From: Pedobacter hartonius
GTDB taxonomy: Bacteria; Bacteroidota; Bacteroidia; Sphingobacteriales; Sphingobacteriaceae
NCBI RefSeq assembly: GCF_900107535.1
Contig: NZ_FNRA01000001.1
Span: 310,001-374,000 of the forward strand
Direction of reading: 5' to 3'
DNA length: 64,000 nt
Below the pieces are notes generated by a model. That model ran no database searches. It was not told the origin of the DNA and saw only the letters and a program-made list of their open reading frames with translations. Below are positions 44,978 to 52,631 of the stretch, one piece after another. The first letter of the stretch is position 1. Every line of letters starts with the position of its first letter. The position numbers and the translations under genes are program-made.

Positions 44978-45400
44978 ATGAAAAGAACAGCAAAAGCCTT
45001 TTGGCAGGGAGATCTTAAAACAGGTCATGGTTCAGTATCTACTCAAAGCCAGGTACTTGATCAGGCACAATATTCGTTTAACACCCGTTTTGCCGATGGC
45101 ATAGGTACCAATCCGGAAGAATTACTTGGAGCTTCACATGCAGCTTGTTTTACTATGGCTGTCGCCTACGCGTTATCTCAGCAGGAATTTTATCCGGGCG
45201 ACCTGAACACTACTGCTACAGTTTCACTGGATATGGCAACAAGTTCCATCAGCATGATTGAGCTTGAGATTTTTGCAACACCGGTTGAGGGCCTTTCAGC
45301 AGAAAAATTCCAGGAGACCGCCTTACAGGCCAAGTCAAATTGCCTAATCTCCAAAGTATTAACCGGAGTGCAGATCGAATTGACTGTACACTATCAGTAA
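44978..45400 (+). CDS. osmC: OsmC family peroxiredoxin
   Basis: A 140-residue organic hydroperoxide reductase. The ATG at 44978 gives the family opening M-K-R-T-A-K-A-F-W-Q-G-D-L-K-T-G. The frame upstream of it runs across palindrome C and is not coding. The peroxidatic cysteine is in G-A-S-H-A-A-C-F-T-M-A and the resolving cysteine in S-N-C-L-I-S-K. OsmC dimers detoxify organic peroxides using lipoyl- or thioredoxin-type thiols. It is followed by trxB after 75 bases, with no terminator between, so they form one unit. Confidence 0.93.
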   Translation: MKRTAKAFWQGDLKTGHGSVSTQSQVLDQAQYSFNTRFADGIGTNPEELLGASHAACFTMAVAYALSQQEFYPGDLNTTATVSLDMATSSISMIELEIFATPVEGLSAEKFQETALQAKSNCLISKVLTGVQIELTVHYQ

Positions 45401-45475
45401 CAACCCACTGTATCCGGATTTTCTAAGCGGTGGCGCTAAAAAGCCATCGCTTTAATCAATTCAATTTTATTTATC

Positions 45476-46447
45476 ATGAAAACAACAATAGAACATATCA
45501 GGTGCCTGATCATAGGTTCAGGCCCAGCCGGCTACACAGCAGCTATATATGCCGCCCGCGCCGGCCTCCAACCGGTTATGTACACCGGAATGAACCCTGG
45601 CGGACAGCTCACCCAGACAACTGAAGTCGAGAACTTCCCCGGATATCCAACAGGAGTAGCCGGTCCTGAAATGATGGAAGATTTCCTGAAACAGGCCCAA
45701 CGTTTTGGAACCGACGTCCGGTTTGGCTATGTCAGCAAGGTTGACTTCAGCAATTATCCTTATCAGGTGATCATTGACGACGTCAAAACGGTTGTGGCCG
45801 AAAGTGTTATCATTTCAACCGGTGCTTCCGCTAAATGGCTGGGACTCGAATCCGAAGCCAGGTACAGCGGCTTCGGCGTTTCAGGCTGCGCAGTATGCGA
45901 CGGCTATTTTTTCAGGGGCCAGAACGTGGCACTGGTAGGCGGTGGTGACACCGCTGCCGAAGAAGCAACTTATCTTTCCAAACTGGTAAACAAAGTGACT
46001 ATGTTCGTCCGTAAGGGCGAACTGAGGGCTTCCAGGTCCATGATCAACCGCGTTCTTAATACGCCAAATATCGAAGTATGGTATAACACAGAAGTCGTTG
46101 AGGTGCTTGGCGACGGTACGAATGTCACAGCCCTTAGCGTATTAAATAACAAGACACGGGAAGAAATGCAAGTCCCTGTATCAGGGCTGTTCATTGCCAT
46201 TGGCCACCAACCCAATACAGAGATCTTCAAGGGTCTGCTGGACATGGATGAAACCGGCTATATCAAAACGGTACCAGGTACAACGTCTACGGCTATTGAA
46301 GGTGTATTTTGCTGTGGTGACGCTCAGGACCCCATCTACCGGCAGGCGATCACAGCGGCCGGAACAGGCTGCATGGCGGCATTGGATGCCGAACGCTTTC
46401 TTGCTGCCCGGGAAGCAAGCGTTCCTTTGCAGCTCCCGGTGATTTAA
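45476..46447 (+). CDS. trxB: Thioredoxin reductase
   Basis: A 323-residue flavoenzyme that passes electrons from NADPH to thioredoxin. The FAD motif I-I-G-S-G-P-A-G-Y-T-A-A, redox pair S-G-C-A-V-C-D-G-Y, NADPH motif V-G-G-G-D-T-A-A-E-E and C-terminal C-G-D-A-Q-D are all present. The length is normal. It follows osmC in a palindrome-C transcription unit. Reduced thioredoxin made here could feed DsbD, encoded at 49304-51307, and so the exported repair enzymes. Confidence 0.95.
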   Translation: MKTTIEHIRCLIIGSGPAGYTAAIYAARAGLQPVMYTGMNPGGQLTQTTEVENFPGYPTGVAGPEMMEDFLKQAQRFGTDVRFGYVSKVDFSNYPYQVIIDDVKTVVAESVIISTGASAKWLGLESEARYSGFGVSGCAVCDGYFFRGQNVALVGGGDTAAEEATYLSKLVNKVTMFVRKGELRASRSMINRVLNTPNIEVWYNTEVVEVLGDGTNVTALSVLNNKTREEMQVPVSGLFIAIGHQPNTEIFKGLLDMDETGYIKTVPGTTSTAIEGVFCCGDAQDPIYRQAITAAGTGCMAALDAERFLAAREASVPLQLPVI

Positions 46448-46460
46448 ATGATCCGCAAAT

Positions 46461-46493
46461 AAAAAAGGCCAGGAACCGTAAAGTCCTGGCCTT
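46461..46493 (-). terminator. Terminator between trxB and the convergent outer-membrane-type gene
   Basis: A 10-bp perfect stem (46465-46474 with 46484-46493, AAGGCCAGGA/TCCTGGCCTT) has a 9-base loop. The A-run at 46461-46466 gives a U-tract for the minus-strand gene. It may also stop trxB. Confidence 0.85.
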
Positions 46494-46512
46494 CCATCAA
46501 GAATTGCGCTTA

Positions 46513-47511
46513 TCAAAAAGGCAAAAGCGAGATGTGAAATTCACCATAAGGAGTAGATTTAGCCGTCGTTTTGATAAATGCATCATTGTAGCTGCTGCCC
46601 TTTGCTATAGTTCTGGCAGTTATAATGCTATTAACGCCGCCGCTAACTCCCAGTAGAACGTATTTGCCAAGCAGATATTCAAAGCCCGGTCCGCTTTTTA
46701 ACTCCGAAGTGTTGTAGCTATAGCGTGCGGGCAAAGCCGGATTGGAAGTTTTATAAAATGAAGCATAGGTATTGGCAGTCGTTCCCACATAAATCCAGGC
46801 GTTACGGGAAAGTGATTGTTTCAGCGATACGCTCTGCGGAAGAACCAATGTCAGTTCCAGCCCGCTGCTATTCAGTTTGCGGAAATAATTCACGAGTGGC
46901 AATACCGGAAAAGGTGCAGACGGATCGATGAGCACCAGTGCCCCTAACGAGAAGTAAACATCGCGGCTGCGCTTCAAAGGAAAGGAAACGCTACCATTAA
47001 AATTGAACCTTCTCAGCGCTTTCAGGTCGTCAGACATTCCCGTGAATACGGCAGAATATATCACAGGGGTATGAAATATAGCATCTATCCTAGAGAAGTT
47101 CAGGGACAGCCCGAGGGTGCTTTTGGCGATGTCGCCTTCGTCTACCCGCGGCTCAGCCAATTGGTTATTCGCCTCCTTGATATTAAAGAACTGTTCGTTA
47201 TGATAGATGGTAGCGCCGATCGTGTTACCGTCCCAGCTGCTGATCGGTATGGAAAAAAAAGAACTGATCCTCGCATTGCTGCTCTTTCCGCTGGCGAAAT
47301 CTTTTCCGTTCAGCTTTGAATCAAAGTGTCCTGATCCGAAAACACTTGCCGTCACCGAAGCCTGGCGGAGAAAGGGGTAACGTAACGCCTGTTCATGTGG
47401 CTCGCTCATGACGGTGTCTGCCGGGTGGGAGCTGGAGGTACTGAACATATTTTGGGCATGGGCGCCAGCGCTGCAAAGGAGCATGCCGGCCACAAAAAGA
47501 TTGATTTTCAT
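46513..47511 (-). CDS. Outer-membrane-type beta-barrel protein (DUF6268-like)
   Basis: A 332-residue exported protein with a signal peptide (1-19, ending A-H-A-Q). Alternating strands with many aromatic and Ser/Asn residues fill the rest (F-F-S-I-P-I-S-S-W-D-G-N-T-I-G-A), ending H-I-S-L-L-P-F, typical of a small outer-membrane barrel. I link it only loosely to DUF6268. It is the one member of the palindrome set without an obvious redox role: site D lies 92 bases upstream of its ATG inside a 42-bp perfect palindrome. Confidence 0.65.
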   Translation of the reverse strand: MKINLFVAGMLLCSAGAHAQNMFSTSSSHPADTVMSEPHEQALRYPFLRQASVTASVFGSGHFDSKLNGKDFASGKSSNARISSFFSIPISSWDGNTIGATIYHNEQFFNIKEANNQLAEPRVDEGDIAKSTLGLSLNFSRIDAIFHTPVIYSAVFTGMSDDLKALRRFNFNGSVSFPLKRSRDVYFSLGALVLIDPSAPFPVLPLVNYFRKLNSSGLELTLVLPQSVSLKQSLSRNAWIYVGTTANTYASFYKTSNPALPARYSYNTSELKSGPGFEYLLGKYVLLGVSGGVNSIITARTIAKGSSYNDAFIKTTAKSTPYGEFHISLLPF

Positions 47512-47582
47512 AAATGTTGTAAATAATTATTTGATATCACGATGTGATGATTTATAACTTCTGCGGCCAAGTTCAGTCTTAA

Positions 47583-47624
47583 TAATTCGCCCGTTTTTAA
47601 CTTAAGTTAAAAACGGGCGAATTA
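47583..47624. promoter_or_regulatory. Redox-regulon palindrome, site D, inside a 42-bp perfect palindrome
   Basis: The core TTTAACTTAAGTTAAA (47596-47611) is a perfect operator copy. Perfect symmetry extends outward through GC-rich flanks (TTCGCCCG / CGGGCGAA) over the whole span 47583-47624. It lies 19 bases after the msrB stop and upstream of the DUF6268-like gene, so it may serve both as msrAB terminator and as operator. Confidence 0.65.
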
Positions 47625-47642
47625 AGGGTAAATTTTTATCGG

Positions 47643-48161
47643 TTATTTCTTACTATCCGGCTCAAAATCAAGTGATACCGAATTCATGCAAAAACGTTTA
47701 TGGGTAGGTGGCGGGCCATCGTCAAAAATGTGGCCAAGGTGAGAATCGCAGCGCCCGCACAGCACTTCGGTCCGGTGGTCTCCAACGGAATCATCAGCCT
47801 GATAGCGGACAGCTGCTTTTCTACTCGGTTCAAAGAAGCTGGGCCAGCCGCAACTGCTTGCAAACTTGGCATCCGATCTGAACAACAGGTTACCGCAAAC
47901 AGCGCAATAGTAGGTGCCCTTTGTTGTGCTTTTCCAATATTTGCCAGTGAAGGCACGCTCCGTATCTTTTTCGCGTGCTACCGCGTACAGATTAGGGGAC
48001 AATACTTTCTTCCATTCTTCGTTGCTAACGTTCAGTTTGGTCGTAGCTGTATTGGAGTACCATGGATTGCCCTCATGGCCATGGTCAGATTTTTCATTCT
48101 GTGCAAAACTGCTGAGACTGGTCAGCAGCAATACACTGCAATAAATCAGGATCTTTTTCAT
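47643..48161 (-). CDS. msrB: Exported peptide-methionine (R)-S-oxide reductase
   Basis: A 172-residue enzyme with a signal peptide (1-20, ending S-S-F-A-Q), so it acts outside the cytoplasm. Zinc cysteines are in C-A-V-C-G-N and C-G-R-C-D-S-H. The catalytic cysteine is in R-F-C-M-N-S-V-S-L-D-F. It reduces the R-epimer of methionine sulfoxide in proteins. The stop of msrA and the start of msrB overlap as TAATG, so the two are coupled. The pair handles both epimers. Confidence 0.95.
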   Translation of the reverse strand: MKKILIYCSVLLLTSLSSFAQNEKSDHGHEGNPWYSNTATTKLNVSNEEWKKVLSPNLYAVAREKDTERAFTGKYWKSTTKGTYYCAVCGNLLFRSDAKFASSCGWPSFFEPSRKAAVRYQADDSVGDHRTEVLCGRCDSHLGHIFDDGPPPTHKRFCMNSVSLDFEPDSKK

Positions 48162-48802
48162 TATTTTAGTTTTTCTTTAAAGATTTGTTTAAACTTTTCC
48201 AGCTCTGGCTGGATCACGTAACGGCAGTACCCCTGCTCCGGGTGCTTTTTATAATAATCCTGCTGGCTTTTTTCAGCTTCGTAAAAAACCGTAAGAGCTG
48301 TCACCTCGGTCACGATCTTTCTGGAATAGATCCTTTGTTCGGTAAACTGGCGGATATAATACAATGCTCTTTGTTCCTGCGTTTTGTTATGATAGAAAAT
48401 GGCCGAACGGTACTGCGTACCAAAGTCGTTTCCCTGGCGGTTCAGCTCTGTAGGGTCGTGGGATAAGAAGAATGCTTCCAGCAGTTCGTCATAAGTAATG
48501 ACAGCGCTGTCATAAACCACATTAAATGCTTCAGCATGACCGGTTGTGCCGGTACAAACCAGTTCATAGTCAGGATGAGCCACATGGCCGCCCGTGTATC
48601 CCGCCGTTACTTTCAGCACACCTTTCAATTGCGAAAACTTTGCCTCGGCACACCAGAAGCAGCCGGAAGCGAAGGTCGCCGTATCGATATGACCGGTTGC
48701 TTCGCTTCTGGTTACCGCCTGCGTTTTATTTACGAGACCTGCTGCAAAGACAGAAACACTTAAAGCCAGCAGCAGTATAGATAACAAAGATTTTATTTTC
48801 AT
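48161..48802 (-). CDS. msrA: Exported peptide-methionine (S)-S-oxide reductase
   Basis: A 213-residue enzyme. The ATG at 48802 begins a signal peptide (M-K-I-K-S-L-L-S-I-L-L-L-A-L). The frame is open 22 codons further into the end of the thioredoxin gene, but those are not signal-like. The catalytic motif is A-S-G-C-F-W-C-A-E-A, with G-G-H-V-A-H-P-D-Y-E and F-F-S-H-D-P-T further on. It reduces the S-epimer of methionine sulfoxide. It lies 4 bases after the exported thioredoxin gene, its likely reductant. Confidence 0.94.
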   Translation of the reverse strand: MKIKSLLSILLLALSVSVFAAGLVNKTQAVTRSEATGHIDTATFASGCFWCAEAKFSQLKGVLKVTAGYTGGHVAHPDYELVCTGTTGHAEAFNVVYDSAVITYDELLEAFFLSHDPTELNRQGNDFGTQYRSAIFYHNKTQEQRALYYIRQFTEQRIYSRKIVTEVTALTVFYEAEKSQQDYYKKHPEQGYCRYVIQPELEKFKQIFKEKLK

Positions 48803-48806
48803 CAGA

Positions 48807-49295
48807 TTATTTGTTTGAAGCACCCTTCCTGTTTTTTGGCTGGGCGCTTTCTGCTGCTTCCTGTGCAAATTGCATCAGTCCTTTACCGTCAATATAACCG
48901 GTGTGATTGGCAATCACTTTACCATTTTCGTCAATAATAAGCAAGGTTGGCAAACTTTCTACCTGCCACGTTTTTGCCAGGCCTATCCCCTCTCCTTTCT
49001 CTACATCCACGGTGTAATTGATAAAACGCTTATTGAAATATGGTGCTGCTTTAGCGTCCTTAAAAGTGGTTTTATGGAGTTCCTTACATGGCGAACACCA
49101 GGTTGCAAAAGCATCAACAAATATTTTTTTATGACTGGTTTTAGCCGCGGCCAAAACCTCCTTATAGGTCTTTGTAGTAAACTTAATTTCCTGGCCTGAA
49201 GTGCTTTGCTGCGCATTTGCATTAAAAGAAGAAATTATAGTAACAACCATTGTACAAACCACCAGCAGGTGGTATTTAAAAAATTGATTTTTCAT
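48807..49295 (-). CDS. Exported thioredoxin-family protein
   Basis: A 162-residue protein with a signal peptide (1-28, ending N-A-N-A-Q-Q). The active site A-T-W-C-S-P-C-K-E-L-H lies near residue 67, and the cis-proline is in V-E-S-L-P-T-L-L-I-I. It is encoded between dsbD (9 bases upstream) and msrA (4 bases downstream). It is best read as the periplasmic shuttle that takes electrons from DsbD to MsrA and MsrB. A free C-terminal basic tail (K-N-R-K-G) is present. Confidence 0.9.
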   Translation of the reverse strand: MKNQFFKYHLLVVCTMVVTIISSFNANAQQSTSGQEIKFTTKTYKEVLAAAKTSHKKIFVDAFATWCSPCKELHKTTFKDAKAAPYFNKRFINYTVDVEKGEGIGLAKTWQVESLPTLLIIDENGKVIANHTGYIDGKGLMQFAQEAAESAQPKNRKGASNK

Positions 49296-49303
49296 ATCTG
49301 TGC

Positions 49304-51307
49304 TTAATTTAAATTTTGAACTATGAGTGATTTTTTGGCAGCGTTAATACCTTTATCCAGAAAATTCGTGTAGGCTTGCACATTAAGGTCGAAAGCCCTT
49401 GGTTCGGCAGCCGGTTGCCCGTCAGGCCCAAGCACCACATAGAATGGCTGTGCATTGGTATCGAAACGGGTTTCCTGAAGGTCACTCCATTTTTGTCCGA
49501 TTGTCCCAATGGCTTTAGCTGAAACCTTGGACACATATTTTTCTGATTCGCTGAGCCCGGTCCTGTCATCCACATACAGGGAGATCAGCACATAGTCGTT
49601 TTTGAGTCGTTTCAGTACTTCCGGATCTGACCATACCGAGGCTTCCATTTTTCGGCAATTGGTACAGCTCCAGCCGGTGAAATCCAGTAATACCGGTTTG
49701 TTCACCTTTTTCGCATAGGCCAGCCCTTCATCGTAATCATAGAAGGCATCAATATTATCGGGAGCATGGAACAGACCGGCGTATTTATGACCTGTTGATG
49801 GTTTTGTATCTGACCCTGTGCCATTGCCAGACATCGTAAACTGCTGCGTACTCTGTGGCGGCAACCATCCGCTGATACCTTTAAGCGGTGCGCCGAAAAG
49901 CCCCGGAACCAGGTATAATGTAAATATCAGTGTGACCATAGCCAGGACCAGTCTTGGTAAAGACAATGAACTTACTTCGCTGTCGTGACTTAATCTGATC
50001 TTTCCAAGGAGGTAAAGAGCGAGTATGCTGAAGATGATGATCCAGATCACCAGGAAAAGGTCGCGGCTAATCAGTCCCCAGTGGTAGGCCAGATCAACGT
50101 TGGTTAGATATTTGAACGCAAGCGCCAGTTCCAGCAGGCCCAGACATACCTTAACCGAGTTCAGCCAGCCGCCGGATTTAGGCAGGCCTTTGAGCCAGGA
50201 AGGAAATATGGCGAACAGCGTGAAGGGTAAAGCCAGGGCAAATGAGAAACCGAACATGCCCAGCGCAGGGCCCAGGTAACTGCCTTTGCTTACTGCTTCT
50301 ACCAGCAATGTACCAATCAGGGGGCCGGTGCATGAAAATGAAACCAGTGAAAGCGTAAAGGCCATAAAGAATAACCCGATCCAGCCACCGCTATCTGACT
50401 TTTCATCCATTTTGTTAACGAAGAAAGAGGGTAGTGTGATCTCAAACGCGCCGAGAAATGAAAAGGCAAAGACCAATAGAATGGCAAAAAACAACAGGTT
50501 AAAAGAGGCACTGCTTGCTGCTTCATTCAAGGCAGATGCACCGAAGATTGCGGTGATCAGCAGCCCCAGGCCAACATAGATGGCAATGATTGACAGGCCG
50601 TAAATCGCCGCAGCCCTGATGCCCTGGGCACGCGTTCCGGATCTTTTTGTGAAAAAGGAAACGGTCAGCGGAACCATTGGATAGATACACGGGAGAAAGA
50701 ATGCCGCAAGTCCGCCAATGAAACCGGCAATAAATATGCCCAGAAGAGAATGATCTCCTGCTGCAGATGCATGGGCAGCCACCGGTTTTGCAACCGCTGC
50801 TGTTACCTTTTGAGAATTGAGCTGTTTGCTGCTACTCCCGCTTGCAGTTACAGCTCCAGATACGGGAATATCAAAGCTGACATCGCTGGGAGGTAAACAT
50901 TTTTGACCACTGCACACCATAAAGGTTAGCGCGCCTGTGAGGTGGGCTTGTGGGTCCGTTGTATGGACAAGCTGTGTGAAAGTTACCTCGTGCTCATGGT
51001 ATTCAATGGTCATTCCGAAGGATTGATCAAAACCTTTCAATGCAGCAGGTTTTTCGGTCACCTTACCAACCAGCGAGGCAGATGGTAAATTATCAAACTT
51101 AAAGGAAGTCGGGATCGGCCCGCCGCTCTTCAGAAACTGGGAATACAGATGCCATCCCTTGTCAATCTGAGCTGTGAAAGTCACTGCATATTGATCCTTT
51201 GCAATATTGGTTGATTTAAATTTCCAGTGTACTGGTGTATCGATCTTTGCAAATGCCTGCAGACTGAGCAGGCAAAATAGCATTAAAATTATTTTTTTCA
51301 TTCTCAT
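49304..51307 (-). CDS. dsbD: Thiol:disulfide interchange protein DsbD
   Basis: A 667-residue inner-membrane protein (start 51307 or 51301). After a signal peptide comes an N-terminal DsbD domain with C-S-G-Q-K-C (about residues 140-145). Eight membrane helices (about 190-490) follow, holding the redox cysteines in F-L-P-C-I-Y-P-M-V-P and F-S-C-T-G-P-L-I-G. A C-terminal thioredoxin domain has G-W-S-C-T-N-C-R-K-M. It carries electrons from cytoplasmic thioredoxin across the membrane. It heads the operon dsbD, thioredoxin, msrA, msrB under palindrome E. Confidence 0.94.
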   Translation of the reverse strand: MRMKKIILMLFCLLSLQAFAKIDTPVHWKFKSTNIAKDQYAVTFTAQIDKGWHLYSQFLKSGGPIPTSFKFDNLPSASLVGKVTEKPAALKGFDQSFGMTIEYHEHEVTFTQLVHTTDPQAHLTGALTFMVCSGQKCLPPSDVSFDIPVSGAVTASGSSSKQLNSQKVTAAVAKPVAAHASAAGDHSLLGIFIAGFIGGLAAFFLPCIYPMVPLTVSFFTKRSGTRAQGIRAAAIYGLSIIAIYVGLGLLITAIFGASALNEAASSASFNLLFFAILLVFAFSFLGAFEITLPSFFVNKMDEKSDSGGWIGLFFMAFTLSLVSFSCTGPLIGTLLVEAVSKGSYLGPALGMFGFSFALALPFTLFAIFPSWLKGLPKSGGWLNSVKVCLGLLELALAFKYLTNVDLAYHWGLISRDLFLVIWIIIFSILALYLLGKIRLSHDSEVSSLSLPRLVLAMVTLIFTLYLVPGLFGAPLKGISGWLPPQSTQQFTMSGNGTGSDTKPSTGHKYAGLFHAPDNIDAFYDYDEGLAYAKKVNKPVLLDFTGWSCTNCRKMEASVWSDPEVLKRLKNDYVLISLYVDDRTGLSESEKYVSKVSAKAIGTIGQKWSDLQETRFDTNAQPFYVVLGPDGQPAAEPRAFDLNVQAYTNFLDKGINAAKKSLIVQNLN

Positions 51308-51368
51308 TATTTTTTCACGACGGACTTTAGCCGCTGACACAAAACTGCTGAGTATCGGATCGGCAAAT

Positions 51369-51384
51369 TTTCACTAAGGTTAAA
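51369..51384. promoter_or_regulatory. Redox-regulon palindrome, site E
   Basis: On the minus strand it reads TTTAACCTTAGTGAAA. Both half-sites (TTTAAC, GTGAAA) are kept, and the 4-base spacer differs from the other copies. Its centre is about 70 bases before the dsbD start. Confidence 0.55.
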
Positions 51385-51409
51385 TTCCGCAGAAAAATGA
51401 CATTAAATG

Positions 51410-51438
51410 AAAAAAGCCGGTACAATCCTGTACACGGC
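51410..51438 (-). terminator. Terminator of the Bcp-like peroxiredoxin gene
   Basis: On the minus strand a GCCG-GTAC stem with a one-base bulge pairs with GTAC-CGGC and is followed by a T-run (A-run at 51410-51415). It begins about 23 bases after the stop. Confidence 0.7.
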
Positions 51439-51460
51439 CCTCTCATTACCTAAATTCAGA

Positions 51461-52012
51461 CTATTTACTGCTCAGGTAAGTCAACACCTGTTTTGAATGT
51501 TCATCACCTTTCATGAAGTCACGGAAACTGTAAACTATTTTTCCGTCTTTGCCGATCACGAATGTTTCACGACCGCTTACTTTCATTTCGCCGAAAGCCT
51601 GCTCTTTAACTCCGAACATCTGAAGTACCTTGTTACCAGGGTCACTTAACAGTTGGAACGGAAGATGTTCTTTAGTTTGAAAAGCTTTGTGGCTTTCTAC
51701 AGTACCACCGTTAATACCTATAACAAGTGCGTTGGCATCGTTGTATTTTGCATATGCATCGCGGAAAGCGCAAGCTTCTTTGGTACAAACCGCACTTTCG
51801 TCTTTAGGGTAGAAAAAGATAACTACTTTTTGTTTTCCAAGATGATCAGCTAACTGGAAATCTTTCCCATCCTGATCTTTCAATGAGAAATCAGGCGCTT
51901 TATCGCCTTTTTTTAATGTTTCCTGAGCAGCCACTTTGGATGCGCTAAAAGTTACAGTGCAAAGGATGACAGCCATTGCCGCTAGTGCGGATTTTTTGAA
52001 TTTAATTTTCAT
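51461..52012 (-). CDS. Exported Bcp-type peroxiredoxin
   Basis: A 183-residue AhpC/TSA protein. Residues 1-29 form a signal peptide (ending K-V-A-A-Q), unusual for Bcp, which is normally cytoplasmic. The active site reads P-K-D-E-S-A-V-C-T-K-E-A-C-A-F-R-D, with the peroxidatic cysteine and the resolving cysteine five residues later, as in atypical 2-Cys Bcp. It reduces peroxides outside the cytoplasm, probably recharged by the exported thioredoxin. It stands alone under palindrome F. Confidence 0.92.
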   Translation of the reverse strand: MKIKFKKSALAAMAVILCTVTFSASKVAAQETLKKGDKAPDFSLKDQDGKDFQLADHLGKQKVVIFFYPKDESAVCTKEACAFRDAYAKYNDANALVIGINGGTVESHKAFQTKEHLPFQLLSDPGNKVLQMFGVKEQAFGEMKVSGRETFVIGKDGKIVYSFRDFMKGDEHSKQVLTYLSSK

Positions 52013-52078
52013 AGCATTATTTTTTAATTTGGATATTTATTTACCGCTCCAAATTTCTCTGGATATTCATCTTAAAAT

Positions 52079-52094
52079 TTTCACCTAAGTGAAA
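52079..52094. promoter_or_regulatory. Redox-regulon palindrome, site F
   Basis: TTTCACCTAAGTGAAA, one mismatched central pair; symmetry extends one more base on each side. Its centre is 74 bases before the Bcp-like ATG. Confidence 0.65.
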
Positions 52095-52316
52095 ATAGCA
52101 ATGAAATTTTCATTTTATTTTTGAAAATATCACTCATGCCGAGAAACAGCATATCCTGCCGAATCTTTACTTCATTATAACATTCCGCCAAATACCAAAA
52201 TATCAGTAGGAAAAAAACACTTAAACCGGGGTATTTCATTTCTCCGGGACTTGAAATAGTTTTGCTGTCAATCTATTTCATACCTATTTAATTAATCCAT
52301 AATACTTAAAAACACT

Positions 52317-52630
52317 ATGAAGAAAACATCATTTTCAGGAAAAATTTCAACTGCACTTATTTGTTTTACCCTTGCAACGAGCTTATCATCATGCAGCAAA
52401 AAGAATGACGACTCAGGCATCCCGGAGACAGCTAAAGGTAAAAACGTTAAATTGACTGTATCTGTTACCGGAGCGCCGGATCTGACTGCGTCTCTTTCAT
52501 AATAGCCGGTTTAGGATCAGATCTGTCAAATACTACAATTTGGAAAACAAACAACGTTACGCAGAATAACGAGCAGGTGGTTAGCCTTGGACGAAATGAC
52601 TTTAGTGGTAATACAAAAGGCATTATTTAA
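52317..52630 (+). pseudogene. Frameshifted small lipoprotein
   Basis: The ATG at 52317 starts a lipoprotein signal with lipobox L-S-S-C (Cys 26), followed by S-K-K-N-D-D and K-L-T-V-S-V-T-G-A-P-D-L-T. The frame stops at 52502. Another frame continues at once with F-I-I-A-G-L-G-S-D-L-S-N-T-T-I-W-K-T and R-N-D-F-S-G-N-T-K-G to 52630. One base was gained or lost near 52490-52500. The 3' end, 2 bases before the convergent MFS stop, may also be truncated. No function is known. Confidence 0.65.
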
Positions 52631-52631
52631 C

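Noticed and set aside
47700..48221. A 173-codon plus-strand frame antisense to msrB
   Set aside because: The minus-strand frame encodes a clear MsrB with all motifs; the antisense frame has no resemblance to a protein family.
42530..52094. The repeated palindrome as a mobile repeat (REP-like)
   Set aside because: Copies are short, each lies at a fixed range before a start codon, and each is intergenic, which fits an operator better.
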